64,000 nt of DNA from Theristus sp. LFF4_11 (Eukaryota > Nematoda > Chromadorea > Monhysterida > Xyalidae): assembly GCA_030248135.1 (NCBI GenBank), contig JASANC010001098.1, forward strand, positions 1 to 64,000, given 5' to 3'. Below are positions 1 to 25,700 of the stretch, in pieces (position 1 is the stretch's first letter; the number at the start of each line of letters is the position of its first letter). Under the pieces are notes generated by a model. The model ran no database searches. It was not told the DNA's origin and saw only the letters and a program-made list of their open reading frames with translations. The position numbers were made by a program, and so were the translations under genes.

Positions 1-458
1 GTGTCGGCAGCACTCCAAAACTATTTTCTGGTGAGCCCGACGTGACGCGAACACGCAACGTTCTGAACTGATTTTCTGTATCACTAACAAATCGTCACAT
101 GAACTCGACAGTCGGCGGTACATTGATATGCGAATGGGTGGAGCGGTAAACATTCAACCGAGGTGAGGGTGATTGATAGACCACAGCCAACAAAAAGCCC
201 CCCTCTGGTGGCGAGAGCATTATTCGTCAACAGTACGCTCAGCATCCATCTCACCCTCACATCAAACAAAACAACCACACTTCAACTCGATCCGAGTGTC
301 TGAAAGTGAAACCAAAGGGCGGCAAATTGCCGCACCTCTATGTACGAATGGAGCCAGATCCGGTCAGGATTCCGGCGCCTAAAATTGGATCCGGATCCTG
401 TGTCCGGATTCCGGAGCAAATTTGCCGGATCCAATCCCTACCTCCATTCTCCGCTCAC

Positions 459-4316
<3,858 letters not shown>

Positions 4317-4528
4317 TCGACCAGATATTTTATTGTTCTGGTTATTGCACGAACGATGCACGCGGATCAATGCAGAAGAAGTCCACTGTCGCTGTCCACG
4401 TCAACTGAACTGAACCCATCATGACGTAACGTAACTCTCTGGTTCCTTCTGCTAAAGAAAAAGAATCAGGCGCTCTTTCTTTACTTTACTAATGCGTGGT
4501 CCAAGACAAAATAAATGGCCCAAGACAA

Positions 4529-4590
4529 AATGAATGGCCCTCTACGCCTACACAAAATGAATGGCCCTCTACGCCTACACAAAATGAATG
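4529..4590. repeat. Tandem repeat, unit about 28 bp
   Basis: AATGAATGGCCCTCTACGCC-type units, about 2.5 copies, in the region upstream of SIK. Confidence 0.75.
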
Positions 4591-4664
4591 GCCCAACAAT
4601 TTGTATACATCATTAAAAGCGACATTTTTGTGATTTTTGATCTGAGATGAGATAGGGTTGTTTG

Positions 4665-6343
4665 TAGGGTTGTTAAACAAAAATCAAATTTTTTTTTAAA
4701 AAAGTGATTAAAAAAACAAAAATGCCGATTTTTAAAAAAAAATTCGAAAAATTTTTCTCTAATATGCTCTGAAAACCTCAATTTTGGCACAATTTTTCGA
4801 AAGTTCAACAAAAATTTTCTTTGATATTACCTCGTAAAACCTTTAGCAGTCGATTTTGGACCGTTTTACCGACTGATTTCAGGCTTATACAACATCTGCG
4901 ATGAAGTTTTTGAGCGTCCCAAAGGTTGGCTTACCATTTCCGATGCAGATAAGCTGACGATTCGCCTCGCAATCTAAATTTGAGCGTCCAAGCTGCTCCG
5001 TTTGCAATCGTTACGTTGTCTGGTTGCCGTTTCGTGTCCTGCCGTCGCGACACATCATCAGATTTGATCGAATTTCAAGCCGGTATGTGCATTTTCACTT
5101 GGGCTGGGGACAATAAGTGACGTTTTGGGGGTCAAAACACTAGAAGACTAAGAAGAGGCATCGTAACCGTAATGCATCATTATTAAAACAGGTGCATGTG
5201 CAGTGGCGGTGGCCCCTGCCCTTTAACACAGGAAAGAAAAAAATGCAAAAACTAAATTGATCATTTTCACCTTATAAAAAAGGCTTGGCTTAGGATTAGG
5301 ATTAGGTTTAGGATTAGGAACCTACAACGACTCATTGCAAGCAACCACTGATCAGAAATCAAAAAAATCACTTTTAAGTATGTATACAAATCCATGGTAA
5401 CGGTTTGGAAAAGGGGTAATTGAGGTCACCAAAACAACGTAAACAGCGTAAAGTCACGGAATGGGAATGGGAGAATGTGAAATCCGAATCCAATAAGACA
5501 AAACTCAGCCGATTTGCACCAATTCACGCAGGCGTATGTTCAAATGCGGCTCTCTAATTGCGTCCTGAAGAGTTGCAGCCCGCTCATTGCGGCCCGTTCG
5601 ATTGCGGCCCGGAGAATTCGGGCTCGGACGATTCCGGCCTGGCGAACGTTTCTCGAGCAATAGTAAACCACCTGTACCGTTTTTCGTGATCTTGGATGTC
5701 AAACAAATCAAACAAATCACGGCAAAACAGTTTTTTTTTCAAAAACTCACGTTTCCGAAAAGCCTTTATGTAAAAGGCTTGGCTTAGGAGACCTACAACA
5801 ACTTTGCTTAGTTTTGGGATCAGATTTGGCTACAGTTTATTTTCTTTTTTGCAATCATTTTAAAATCTGCGATTGCGTTGGTTGATTGTGGAATGCGAAA
5901 AAATCAATCCCAACTCCCAGCAGTTTATCGGTCGTTCTGGGGAAAATTCGCCGAGCCGGAATCGTCCGGACCGGAAATATTCGGGCGGGAATCGTCCGGG
6001 CCAAAAGTATTTGGGCCGGAATCGAACGGGGCACAACTCTTCGGGCCAGAGGCCGCAATGTTACCAAGAAAAACGGGCAAAGAAGGAGAAACCAGTTAAG
6101 AGCGTGAAGTTAACTTTAATTAACGCCCTATATATTTTGTGACTTATGTAGACCAACCCCAAAACAAAATCTCCAAAGTGCCGCCATACGGGAGTCATTC
6201 CGGAGGCGCTTGCATATCATATGTGGTTCTTCGAACTCCCTGATTGATTTAGCACAACTTTGATTTTTGAAATTTTTTTTTAATTTTTCTTTTAAAAAAA
6301 AACAAACAAAAATGACGATTTTTGTTTTTTTTTAACAACCCTA
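4665..6343. mobile_element. Non-autonomous hAT-like element (1.68 kb) with perfect 8-bp TSD
   Basis: The ends are inverted copies of TAGGGTTGTTAAA, flanked on both sides by GTTGTTTG (4657-4664 and 6344-6351). There is no transposase ORF. Its AT-rich ends and subterminal sequence resemble the element at 14735-15477. Inside are GC-rich inverted blocks at about 5560-5650 and 5940-6060 that look like a nested insertion, and a degenerate TTAGGA run near 5287-5321. A partial copy of the left end directly follows (about 6351-6470). Confidence 0.85.
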
Positions 6344-6533
6344 GTTGTTTGTTATTTGTTAAACAAAATATAAAAATCGAATTTTTTTTAAATGAAAAAA
6401 AACAAAAATGTCGATTTTTTTTAAATTCGAAAAATTTTCCTCTACAATTTAAAAATTTTTATCGCCCCCCCCTCCAAAAGTCACATGTTCCCCCCGCGCC
6501 GCTCCCCCCAAATTTTCTAGCTATCTATTGTGG

Positions 6534-6768
6534 ATTTATTCAAACGTGTCCGGGCTACAATGACGTCATTTGCGTTAAAAACGCCCGTTTGTCAAAGTAC
6601 AGGCACTAAAATGTCAGTTTGGTGCGACTGATTCGACATTCACCGTTTGTTTACGGAAAGAAATCGGCTAAACGGAAAGTCGTGTTTGCTGTGAACGGCA
6701 AGCGCATGTTTGACGGCACATGACGTCATTTCAGTGGGACACGTTTGAAAAAATAAGTCATATCCATC
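6534..6768 (+). repeat. MITE family D copy with two TGACGTCA palindromes
   Basis: About 230 bp with inverted ends (TTCAAACGTGTCC...); each end contains a perfect CRE-type TGACGTCA. Confidence 0.8.
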
Positions 6769-6792
6769 TGAGAAATTTGCTCCAGCTACCTG

Positions 6793-7021
6793 TCTACAGT
6801 GGCGGTCAAAAGTGTTGGAACGCTGCGCGTGTGTGAGCTGTGTATTGCGCGCGTGTTGCATCAGCCGTGCAAACGCTATTATATGAATTTAAGGGCAACG
6901 TTGGGTTCACGGGACACTTTTCGTTTGGCACTTTTTGACCCAACGTTGCCTATAAATTATTATAATAGCCTTTGTTCGGCTGATGCAACACGCGCGCAAT
7001 ACACAGCACACACGCAAACAT
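6793..7021. repeat. Tc1/mariner-like MITE fragment with internal hairpin
   Basis: Begins TACAGTGGCGGTCAAAAGTG, a typical Tc1/mariner end. Inverted arms (GCTGTGTATTGCGCGCGTGT and its complement) at about 6838-6868 and 6980-7010 could form a long hairpin. Confidence 0.65.
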
Positions 7022-7822
7022 AACAATCTCTATTTTGATACACTAAAATGGGATAGTGTTCATACATTGTTGGATGACGAAAAGATTTTGTTGGCGGTCA
7101 TGTTATGCATGGATTCTTTGCAAACCAAACTTCGCCTCCACAGCAATTCATGCACAGAATACATACAGCAACCAATCCGCTAAAAAACAACCAGTTACAA
7201 AGAATACTTCAGACTTTTCAAATCAAATCAAAATTTATTTCTCAAATCAAAAGTGAAACCTAAACTTGAAACAGGTTCTCACTCTGCTGTCTGTCTGGCC
7301 AGGTTCACTCAATGCTGATGCGGAGTGAAGAGAGCTTTTCTGAGTGCATGAGTGAAATTTGATTTTCCGCATTTCGAGACTGGTGGTAATGCCGCATGCA
7401 GAATGTTCCAGATCATTTTGTCATGCGTACAATTAATTTTGTTTTCAAAGAAACTAGCTGTATGTGCGAATAGTTCGCTTGCATTTTGTGACGAATTTGA
7501 CTCCTTAAAACTTCATTTTTTATTGCTGATGTAATTTATTCAAACTAATTGCGATTAACGATCACGCACGCTACAAACGACTTTCACTGAAAAACTGAAA
7601 TGCAATTTCGTTTGACCTTTTATGAACGACAAGGAAATATACATTTGTATATACACTTTATAACATTTTTAATCTTCAGCGGCTTCAAAACAATACGGAA
7701 TGTCATGACGTTTCATGACGCAACTGTCTTCTCGAAGTTTGTCTCTCACTCAACTCAAGAAGCATATCGAGCTTTTGCGTCTGAAATGGGTTGAAGGAAA
7801 AAGTGCACCACGCGACATTTCA

Positions 7823-8056
7823 TTGACCTATTTTTTAAACGTGTCTCACTGAAATGACGTCATGTGCCGCCAAACATGCGTTTGCCGTTCACAGCAAACA
7901 AGACTTTCCGTTTTGCCGGTTTCTTCCCGCAAACAAATGGTGAATGTCGAATCAGTCACACCAAACTGACATTATTTCAGTGCCTGTACTTTGACAAACG
8001 GGCGTTTTTTAAGCAAATGACGTCATTTTAGTTTGGACACGTTTGAATAAATCCAC
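7823..8056 (-). repeat. MITE family D copy, inverted
   Basis: Inverted relative to the copy at 6534 and also carrying two TGACGTCA palindromes; the pair encloses about 1.05 kb. Confidence 0.8.
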
Positions 8057-8514
8057 AATAATTGCCCTATGTACGTAAAAGAAACGAATTATTGTTATTC
8101 GTTGAGAATAGTCACTGAACATTTTTTCCAACATTTTGTTAAGCTATCAGTAGCTCAGTAAATGTTGCGCTGCCTTGACTCGAAAGCATGTTGAGTATCA
8201 TTTCTCAGTGTAAATAGTCGCAATCGCTAATGCTATCGATTAAGGTTGTGGTTGCTGTTTATCGCCGGAGACGTAAATCGTGTGACACATCCGCGTGCGT
8301 TCAGTTTCGCAATCTCAACGATTTAGACTTCTTTCGAAAGTGCGGACGATAATGCGTCGGTGAAGCAAAGTCCCCCCCCCGCCAATTGAGTATCAGCTCA
8401 AGCGGTATACCACATCGCTTTATGGAGATCGAACCACACAAATGCATTCCAAAGACAGGAACGCAGCTTCACGCGAAGGTTCGTTCTGACGGACGCTGGC
8501 ACGCCACTCCAGTG

Positions 8515-10854
8515 TATAGTTGCCACGGTAACCGTAAAAACCGTAAAAATACGGGCGGTACGGTTTTACCGTACCGTACCGTGACCGTACCGTGCGATTT
8601 TAAAATTTCCAAACCGTACCGAAAACCGTACCGTCATCAAAATACAATTACCGTACCGTTGACCGTACCGTGGCAAAATTTTGGCAAACCGTACCGAAAC
8701 CGTCGTATTTTTTCCAAAATTGACGGTTTGACCAAGCTTTTTTTGTGTGCGTGCGCTGTGTGTGGCGTGGCGTGCGTTTGATTTTTCGTTGGTATCATAT
8801 AGGTTGCATGTCCCACGGATACATAAAAATTTTATTTGTTTTTTTGTGCCGTTGTAAAAATCAACGGCTTTCACATTACTTTTTTTAGTTTTTTTTGGTG
8901 TATACTAAAAAACTAAAATAAAACACGCGCTAATTAATAATTAATGACAATAAAAACAGGTCATGAAGATCGATTGTGACTGTGAGAACACTAAACAAAC
9001 AGCAGTTTTTACAAGATTTTAACTAAAATTCTGTGACTTTCAAAAAGCAAAATTTTGGTGAACACAAATTTGCAATTTTTAAACAGTAGAAACTGAAATA
9101 ATATTGTTTAAAAAACATTTTTGTGCAAAAGCGGGCATAAAAAACACAAATGGGATTGTGCAAATAAACGGGTATCGATTCCCGGCCAGTTCTGTAAAAT
9201 AAAATAAATAAAGGGGCCTCTTCGTGTCAAACTTAGCGACTTTGAAAAATGAAGTTGTCAAACAATCAAGTCACGTTTAAACAAGTTTATGTCACGCAGA
9301 AAAAGTCTAACGGGAACGACTTCACTTTAACCAAGTTTAACTTAACTAACCGAGAACAAACGGGGGCAGCAAATTCAAATAGTTTAAAAAAAATTGTCAA
9401 CGATTGCAAAATTAGCGAAACAGAGTTATAAAAGAATCATCTTTGACATAGAATTGACACCTAATCGAAAAGCCTGAAACAAACATTTGAAACGTTTGAA
9501 AAGCACTAAAAAATCGAGCGGGTTCTCTGAGATTAAATTATTACAAAAACTGTTGTTTACGCTTGTTTACTTTTGTTTCTTTTGTTGGCGTCATGCGAAA
9601 GGGCTCAAGTTGAAAAACCATAATTTCATAACGTCTTTTTGATGAAATCCTGACTGGGCAAACTGCCTAAAAATGGTGGTTGAAAACAACATGTTCTGAT
9701 CTGAAAACGAAAACAAAGGGTGGTCATTGGCTTGGCCGTTTTGCATGACGATTGACGACGTCACTCATTGCACACATTTACATATCACTGAAAGAGACAC
9801 GTAAAAAACGAACGTAAAAGAGCAAAAAACTGTTTTGCAGTGTGCGTGCATAGTATTACTACAAAAAAGAACGTTGAAGGTAACTGAATCTTTCAGCTAG
9901 CCACCCGCGTCCCGCAACAACAGCCGTGGTGCCTGCCAGCTGACTAGCGTTTCACTAATGAACATATGATTTTCCACAGTCAATGCTGTTTTGTCGCCTC
10001 GCTCTCAGGACTCAGCTCACCACCGCTACCACAACGAACAGTACGACAACGAATCGGTTTCATTTCCAGGAAAAGGAAAAGGAATATGTATGTGGCATAT
10101 GAATAAAAATAAATGTGTGTGCTGAGTGGAGCAGTGGTGGACCGTCACCGTTCACCGTTAAATGTGTGAGTCGAGCTGAGCTCACTGTCTCTGTTCTGTA
10201 ATGTTGGTTGAGCAAAGCAGACCCTTTGGCGATTAATAATGTAGCTTGTTGCAATGGCGTAAATTCAAAATCGTTTATTATTCGTATTCGTAAAATCACA
10301 CCCGCCGCGTCCACACATCAACTGAACTCCATTCACTATGCAATTTGTTTCTTTATTATCTTGATTTCACACCTTACGCAGCGCAGGGTTGGTTCAGCTG
10401 GTCTGACTCTGGTGCTGTGCTGGTCCACCTTGTGATGTGGTAGATTTAGGTTTCGGTTGGGTCTTCCTGTACTCTTGCTATGGTGTAGGTAGATGGTGTA
10501 AGTTTGTGTTTTGTTTTTGTCCCACTGCCGCTTCCATTGCTTGTCTGACTGAACGAGAACGGCGACATACAACACAACAAAATAGCACAGAGAGAAACAA
10601 AAAGTGAAGCACAGTGCATTTTAAAACTTTTTAATTTTCAAACCGTAAAAATACGGTTTACCGCCCGTGTAAATTCAAAATCCACGGTAACCGTACCGAA
10701 ACCGTACCGTGCGATTTTAAAATTTTTCAAACCGTACCGAAAACCGTACCGTTGAGCTTTTCAATTTACCGTACCGTACCGAAACCGTGAAAAAAATTGC
10801 GTCTCAAACCGTAAACCGTACCGTGACCAAAAAAGGCCTACCGTGGCAACTCTA
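8515..10854. mobile_element. Non-autonomous hAT-like element (2.34 kb) with perfect 8-bp TSD and ACCGTACCG arrays
   Basis: The termini TATAGTTGCCACGGTA and (reverse complement) TAGAGTTGCCACGGTA are inverted repeats, flanked by CTCCAGTG at 8507-8514 and 10855-10862. Subterminal regions (about 8525-8712 and 10640-10850) are packed with ACCGTACCG-type motifs, as is common for hAT transposase binding sites. No ORF longer than about 130 codons and nothing like a transposase is present. Confidence 0.9.
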
Positions 10855-11289
10855 CTCCAGTGCAACCCATCGACTGAGAGGCTGCCGTTGTCGTTCCGCA
10901 TTGCTGGTGGTGCTTCATTCCCAAAACATTTCCAGTGTTTCGCCATTCTGCTGAAAGTCATTCAACAGTTTGAGGTTAACTGATCTGATGGACGGATTGA
11001 CAAAAAAACATGATTTCCGACAGTGATGACGTTTTTCAGTAACTTTTTGGCTTGTGATTATTTACTGAAAGCGACGAGATTCTCGTCGGGTGCGACTAAT
11101 AATAGCATCACACCGCAACCGCTTGGTGGTTTGTAGTTTGTGTTTATTGCTTTGCAACTGCAATTGCTACGAGAATTTGACACAGATCCACGCAAACCGA
11201 CCCCAACTTTTGGTAATTGTGCAACTGTCCTCGACTCGTTTCGAAATTTACTAAAAAAATATCTCCAGAATCCAATTGACAATCATCAA

Positions 11290-11930
11290 CTTTGAATCAA
11301 GAATTGAACCACCGTAAAAAAACGCACGAGCACACAAAAACTCACATAATAATACCGTCCCGCACACACTGACGGCAACACAACCACAACAACAAGACGT
11401 AAGTAAACACAATAAAGCAGGCGCTGTGGACGTGTGTGTTGTGTTGGTTGCTGCTTGCTTCGGTGCACTCTGCACACATACGATCGCACATAATGCCCGT
11501 GTTGTGTCTGTGTACACATGTGTGCGCCATATTGATGTTGTGCTCTGGGTTGGCTCTACATGGCTGCAGTGGCCGCGGTTGCCGAGGCAGGCCACTCAAT
11601 GTTGTTGTTGGCGAGCGTATGTGTGTGTGCGTGTGTTTGCGTTGTGCGTGCGTGCGTGTGCACATATCTGACGTAGGCTTGTTGTGGTTGCTGATGTTGC
11701 CCGTGTACATATGTTTGTGCGCGTGCTGTTGTGCACATACTCGCTGGCACTGTGTATGTGTGTGCGTCTGTATGTGTGTCTGTGTGTGTGTGTTTGCGTC
11801 TAGGTTTTTCGGTCGGGCTAACTCGCTTGTGTTGTGAATGTTATTTTTTCTGATGCTTCGGTCTGCAGTTGTGTTTGTGCGTTTGTGTGCGTGCTACATG
11901 TTTGTAGCGAGCGTTTCTGTGCGTTGTGTG
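11290..11930. repeat. TG/CA-rich low-complexity tract
   Basis: About 640 bp dominated by GTGTGTGCGTG-type dinucleotide sequence; it gives long spurious ORFs on both strands. No gene seen. Confidence 0.7.
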
Positions 11931-12524
11931 CTATTTTCGATTTTCAAGCAAGTTTTTTTGCTTTGCAACTGTACTTTTTTTTGTTCAGAATACTTGAAAA
12001 TTTGTACAAAATAATGTCAAAAAATGGTTTCAGTACGGTCACCATACCATTGAAGCCACCGAACTGAAAGTGTTCTAAAAAGGCGGCACACATGCGAACG
12101 TCAGCATAATTGTTACTGTAATCTGTAACGTCACTTTGAACAAAGTTCGACAGTGGTCTCGAGTCACACACGATAATAATCGGTTAGCAGCACCACATTT
12201 TTTCACTGGCCTTTTTTCCAAATCTTTTTTAATGAGACACGTGATACTAGAATTTTCATTTGTTAATCAAGATGACCAACACATCTCACTCAACCAAAAC
12301 AGAACAGTATTTTAATTTCAGAATAAATGCCCAACACATGGAAAGTTCAAACACTGGACCCACCAAAGAAACAGCAACCGCATGAGAAACAGCAAAATCA
12401 ACTGGTATTAATCGAGAGAAAAACGTGCGCGTGTAAAAGTTGAACGAGAGCCAAACAGTTGTGTCTGTGCGCGCCTGACTACGCAAGGCGGCCTGTGCAC
12501 GTTTTCCCAACGCGAGCGTCTCGT

Positions 12525-20668
<8,144 letters not shown>

Positions 20669-21330
20669 TTGAGTTGTTTTCGTGTTGTCGTTGTTGAAAT
20701 CAGATTGCGCGTTCGTGCGCACGTGTGGAGCGTGTGTGTACATCATTTTAGCAAAGCTCTGTGCACTTGGTTTTTCTCGATTGATTATGTACATTTCGTT
20801 GTTCTGTCTGCTTTCGACTTGCTTTCGACGACAAAGCAAGAAAGTTGCTTTTGATATTTTAGTCAATTAGTGGGCAAATGAATTGATTGAGCACTTATCA
20901 TTGCGGTATTGTTTTTTTGTTTTCACATGAAAATATCCTTGTTTTCGTTGTTTATGTTTGTTGTAAGAGATAAGTTATAGAGTTATGATTTGGGCATATA
21001 AGATTGTAACGGCATTTGTTGAAAATTAACACTGACCAACAAGAGTTGCTTTTTTTATGATTTTTTGAAACGTTCACAACTTGACACATTCACCATCGCA
21101 AGTTTTACACCCTGTTGTTCTGTTCCCAACATCGTCTAGCACATTTCAAACGCTTGTCAACCTCACATGTGTTCTATGCGGTTAGCGCGACTTTCTGCGC
21201 TGCTTCTTTTCTGATTTCGACAAAAAATGGACTTTAGGTGCATAATTGTGTCTATCCTCCTGTGATTTCAATCGAAAAATAGTTGACAACTATATATATG
21301 TATTTGGCATTGCCTTGCTATTGATACTAA

Positions 21331-21411
21331 AGCGGCATTCATGAAGCAGTAAATAATGACGTGTAGCTCTAGCAACGTGGTCACTAAACACTGCTTTATG
21401 AATGCTTCTTA
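21331..21411. repeat. Palindromic MITE family E
   Basis: Same hairpin, downstream of the zinc-finger gene. Confidence 0.75.
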
Positions 21412-22274
21412 ATTTTTTTTTCATTTCAACCATCATTATTGATAAACACGAGATCGTAAACAGCTTTTATCTTTATTGTTGTTAACACTTAAGATTTGTT
21501 TTTGCTGCAGTGTAGTGTGATTCTTTGTTCTTAGTAGCTTGAAAAAAATGTTTGTTAAAATTCACGTCATAAAACAACTGGTATCATCAATACATACAAC
21601 AAATATAACCCTTACCCATCACATGTTGTTACAAACGCTCGTGTGCCATCTTCAGCTAACCAATCACAAATGTGCAACTGAATTTTAATACTTTTTTGTT
21701 TCTGACTTTACGTACTATTAATACACTGTATGTATATCCACCATTCATTGAATATTATTATTGTTTCTCTGTTTGTTTTGTGTCTTATTTTTTTCAGAGT
21801 TTGCTGTTTGTATGTTGGAACCCAGCCGCTGCAATTGGTTTTCTTAGCTTGAAACTGCGGTTAAACAAGGTAATGAAATGAAGACAAAACTAACTATAAC
21901 CTGTTGGAGACCACAAATGTCACATTAGTTTTATCTGAAGCCACTGATATAAATTATGCAGTGAAATTCTGTGTGTTTTGCGGGAAACGTGTGACACGTG
22001 AACATTAGTCTCTTCCCGTGACTGTTGTTTTTACGTTTGACATACTTTTATCATGAATTGAATTTTACCTTATTTTATTTTGCAGTTTCTAGGTAAATTT
22101 CGTTTTGCTAGTAAACGTAATCATTTTGTTTTGTGAATTTTCGCAGATATATCATTCATTACAAAATGATAAAAATCCTAAGAATGCCAACAACATAATC
22201 GGGTCAAGTTTTTCTTTATTTGCTTCCCGTTGCTTGCTGTGCGAAAAAAAAGCTCGGAACCGCGTGCATGTACC

Positions 22275-22330
22275 GGGTGTCCTGAAAGTGTCAGCAGTAA
22301 CACAACGTCGTGTACTTTCAGAGCACCCTG
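22275..22330. repeat. Short hairpin GGGTGTCCTGAAAGT / ACTTTCAGAGCACCC
   Basis: About 15-bp inverted arms around a 24-nt loop, upstream of the acyl-CoA dehydrogenase gene; possibly a tiny MITE. Confidence 0.5.
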
Positions 22331-22774
22331 TGTGCAGCGCATTGCTACTGCTTCTCACAATGAACCATTTGAAATAAACCATGCTTGAGAGCCACATACT
22401 AATTTTCTAGTTCCAGAATTCTGAACACAAAAAAAATAGTTTTTTCAGTGAGGTATCTCATACATTCACGTAGCTGCAAAGTTCTGGGTGTATGAGCAAA
22501 TTTTTATGTGTTTATAGGTTTAAAATTTTCCTTCTTTTGCTGGTGTGTTCTGTTGCGGTCATGTCCGAGTGAAAATAAATGTATGATTGATCGAAACAAT
22601 TATCAGATTGTCAAGTCTTCCTTTTTGCATGCATTTTCTCTTGGTGGAACCGAAAGGGCAAAAAACGTACCCTACGCCACCAGCTGCAAAGTTTTAGGTG
22701 TATCCGGAAATTTTTAGGTGTACTATGCACCTCGTATACAACTGAAAAATTCCCTGACAAGAAAAACTGGAAAC

Positions 22775-25700
22775 ATGGCCTCGCGAGTTCACTCATTCGC
22801 TCGACGACATCTGGCTGGTGCATTAAGACTGAGACACCACTGCGGCAGAGATGTGAATGGTCACTTGAAAAGTGCCGTGAGGACGATGGCTGCCATACCG
22901 CCGGCGCTGACGCAACTCACTGAAGACGAAGAGATGATGAGGGAGGCTGGTAAGCGTCTGTAAATTCCATTGAAATTGGCGTTGGTGAAAAAGAACTTTG
23001 CATCCGGAAAGTGCTGGCCGATCTTTAGTAGGTGAACAATCTGCAGTCTTAAGCGCAAAGTTGCTACATAGCCAACACTGCATGCATGCCGTTCACAGCC
23101 AACCAATCAGCGCATGGCACAGTTTGTTTCAGTGAAAAAGTTTGCCGACAACGCCATCGCGCCTCGTGTGAAAGAAATGGACGAGCGCTCGCACATGGAC
23201 AAGGCCGTCATCGATGGACTGTTCGAGAATGGCGTGCGTTTCATTGACGGTTGTTTGTATCTGAGAACTGAATATGGGCAAGGGGAACTGTGTAACCTTA
23301 TTCTTATCTGGTCCTACCTAACTTAAGCGGCATTCATGAAGTGGTATTTAATGACGCGTTGCTGTGTTAAAAGTGTTAAAACATAGCTACGCGGTCACTA
23401 AATACTGCTTCATGAATGCCTCTTTGTTCCAGACAGAGGCTAGGCCATGTATCAGATATTTTTGATAAAGCCATGAAGAGGAACCATGTGTCATCAAGGA
23501 AACAAGGGTGTACAGCACTCATCCATCTCCCAATTGAGTGAACTGTGTTGCTTCACGGCGTGGCCAATGCGGATGAATGAGGTTGTGGATTTCATGAAAT
23601 TATCCGGGCGGCACGCGCAACCGGGCAATCTGAGCAGTCCTTCCAATGCACGATAATTTCTTGAAAAATGTGTTCTGCGTTTCAATGCTGTGACGTTCTA
23701 AGCGCGAAACTCAAATGTCTGTGTGGTTGATACACAGCTTTTCTCTTAAAAATCAATCGCTGGTGTGCCTGCGCAAGCGCCTGAGAAACGCAGTTTACTG
23801 GTCCGCAAAAAAAAATCTCAAGAACTTTTTGCAGTTTATGGGCGTCGAAATACCGGCGGAGTACGGTGGTCCCGGCGCGAACTTCACCATGATCACCCTG
23901 ATTATTGAGGAGCTCGCGAGGGTCGATCCGTCGGTGTCCGTGTTCTGCGACGTCCAGAACACACTGGTCGCGCCGATACTGATTCAGTACGGAAGTGAGC
24001 AGTTGAAACGGAAGTATCTGCCGCGGGTAAGCGGCTTTTTGGACGGTGAAAATTGGTGGTTGATGATGACGTTTCTTAGCTGGTTTTGAGCATGATAGAG
24101 CGACTTCAGTTCCCGATAGAATGGACAGATCACATCGAATTGTTCAGCTCACCAATTTCTCAACGCTTACTATTTCGTCACTTCAAAAATCTGCCGGAAC
24201 GATCAATCAGTTCGTTTTGAACGGTGGTGCCTGGTTCAACGTTTTTTTTGTTCCGTGTTCAGGTGCACACCGACTTGGTCGGCTCGTTCTGTCTGTCCGA
24301 AGCATCATCCGGCTCGGACGCGTTCGCGCTGAAAATGACGGCGACGAAAGACGGTGATGATTTCGTGTTGAACGGCACGAAGCTGTGGATCACGAACGCG
24401 GAGCACGCCGGCGTGTTCCTGGTGATGGCGAACGCAGAGCCGTCGAAGGGATACAAAGGTACTCGGACTGGATTCATCGCGTTTCGAGAAATTGTACACC
24501 CTCGCCATCGGTTACATCGTTTGAAAAACGCGAAGGTGTCTCCCTCCGGTGTTGTGGTGAGGTGACTGAACAGTGGGCGTCCGTGTACCATTGCCCTCGC
24601 CACCAGATTGGAATGGAACGTCGTTGCAGTTTGGCAGAGAGTTACTCGCGATAACAGCCAGTGTCAAATCGTTTGACTGACCCTGGCGGTATTTTTGAGT
24701 AACGATGCAGGGAAACTGATCCACTGCTGTGGTTAATCAGCGCGCGCACAGTGACTATGCCAGTAAACGGTTGCCAAAAAAATCGGTGTGAACCAGTGCA
24801 GAACTTCGGAGTTTTGTTTCACCGTCAGGCATCACTTGCTTTCTGGTGGACGCGCACACGAACGGCGTGCACGTGGACCGAAAGGAGGACAAACTCGGCA
24901 TTCGTGCCAGCAGCACGTGTCCGGTCGTGTTCGAGGATGTTCGGGTAAAAAGCTTCATTCGAAAAAGAACACTTAAAAAAGACATTGTTTCGAGTGCTTC
25001 TGTTTTGTGATATCAAATCGAAGAATCTGCTTGTTCAGGTGCCGAAGTCGAACATCCTCGGCGAGTACGGCAAGGGCTATCGGATAGCGATCTCGACGCT
25101 GAACGCCGGTCGTGTTGGCATTGGTGCTCAGGTGAGAGTGGTGTGAGTTTTTATTTTCGGTCCCGAGACTCAATGCGCGCATAAACAAGTAAACAGTTTC
25201 ATGCATGACGCGCGAATTCAAAATCGGCGAAAAATTGTTGCACGTTTGTTTTTATTCACTTGCAGATGGTCGGTCTTGCTCAGGGCGCTCTCGACCACAC
25301 CATTCCGTACTTGAAGGAACGCAAACAATTCAACTCGCGCCTGTGGGACTTTCAGGTGCTGTCGAACTAGAACGTAATGGACAGTCAATACGGCTCATTG
25401 GTTGTTTTGGAATTGGGTGCATTGATGCAGAATGCAGTCATTCAGTTCAAGTGCCAGAATGCACAGATAAGGGAAACTGTTGCCCAAATGTGGTAGATTT
25501 GGTGCCAGTTAGAAAAACGTGAAATACTGAAATCTGTGTTTTCACAGATGAGATATTCGACGACCTGTGCACTTTTCAACAATCGCTGTTGTTTTTTTCG
25601 ACTGAAAAAGCGCGTTTTTCAGGCGGTGCAACACCAAGTGGCAGACATGTGCACGCAGATTGAAGCCGCGCGCCTGATGACGTACAATGCGTCGCGATTG

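Noticed and set aside
4317..4370. Longer SIK N-terminus from 4370
   Set aside because: The first codon is TTG; the first ATG in frame is 4316.
11251..11837. Long ORFs on both strands (up to 133 codons)
   Set aside because: They come from TG/CA dinucleotide repeats and have no protein-like composition.
12459..12524. Open frame upstream of the zinc-finger ATG as the true N-terminus
   Set aside because: The frame opens at TTG, not ATG; without an upstream exon in view I used 12525.
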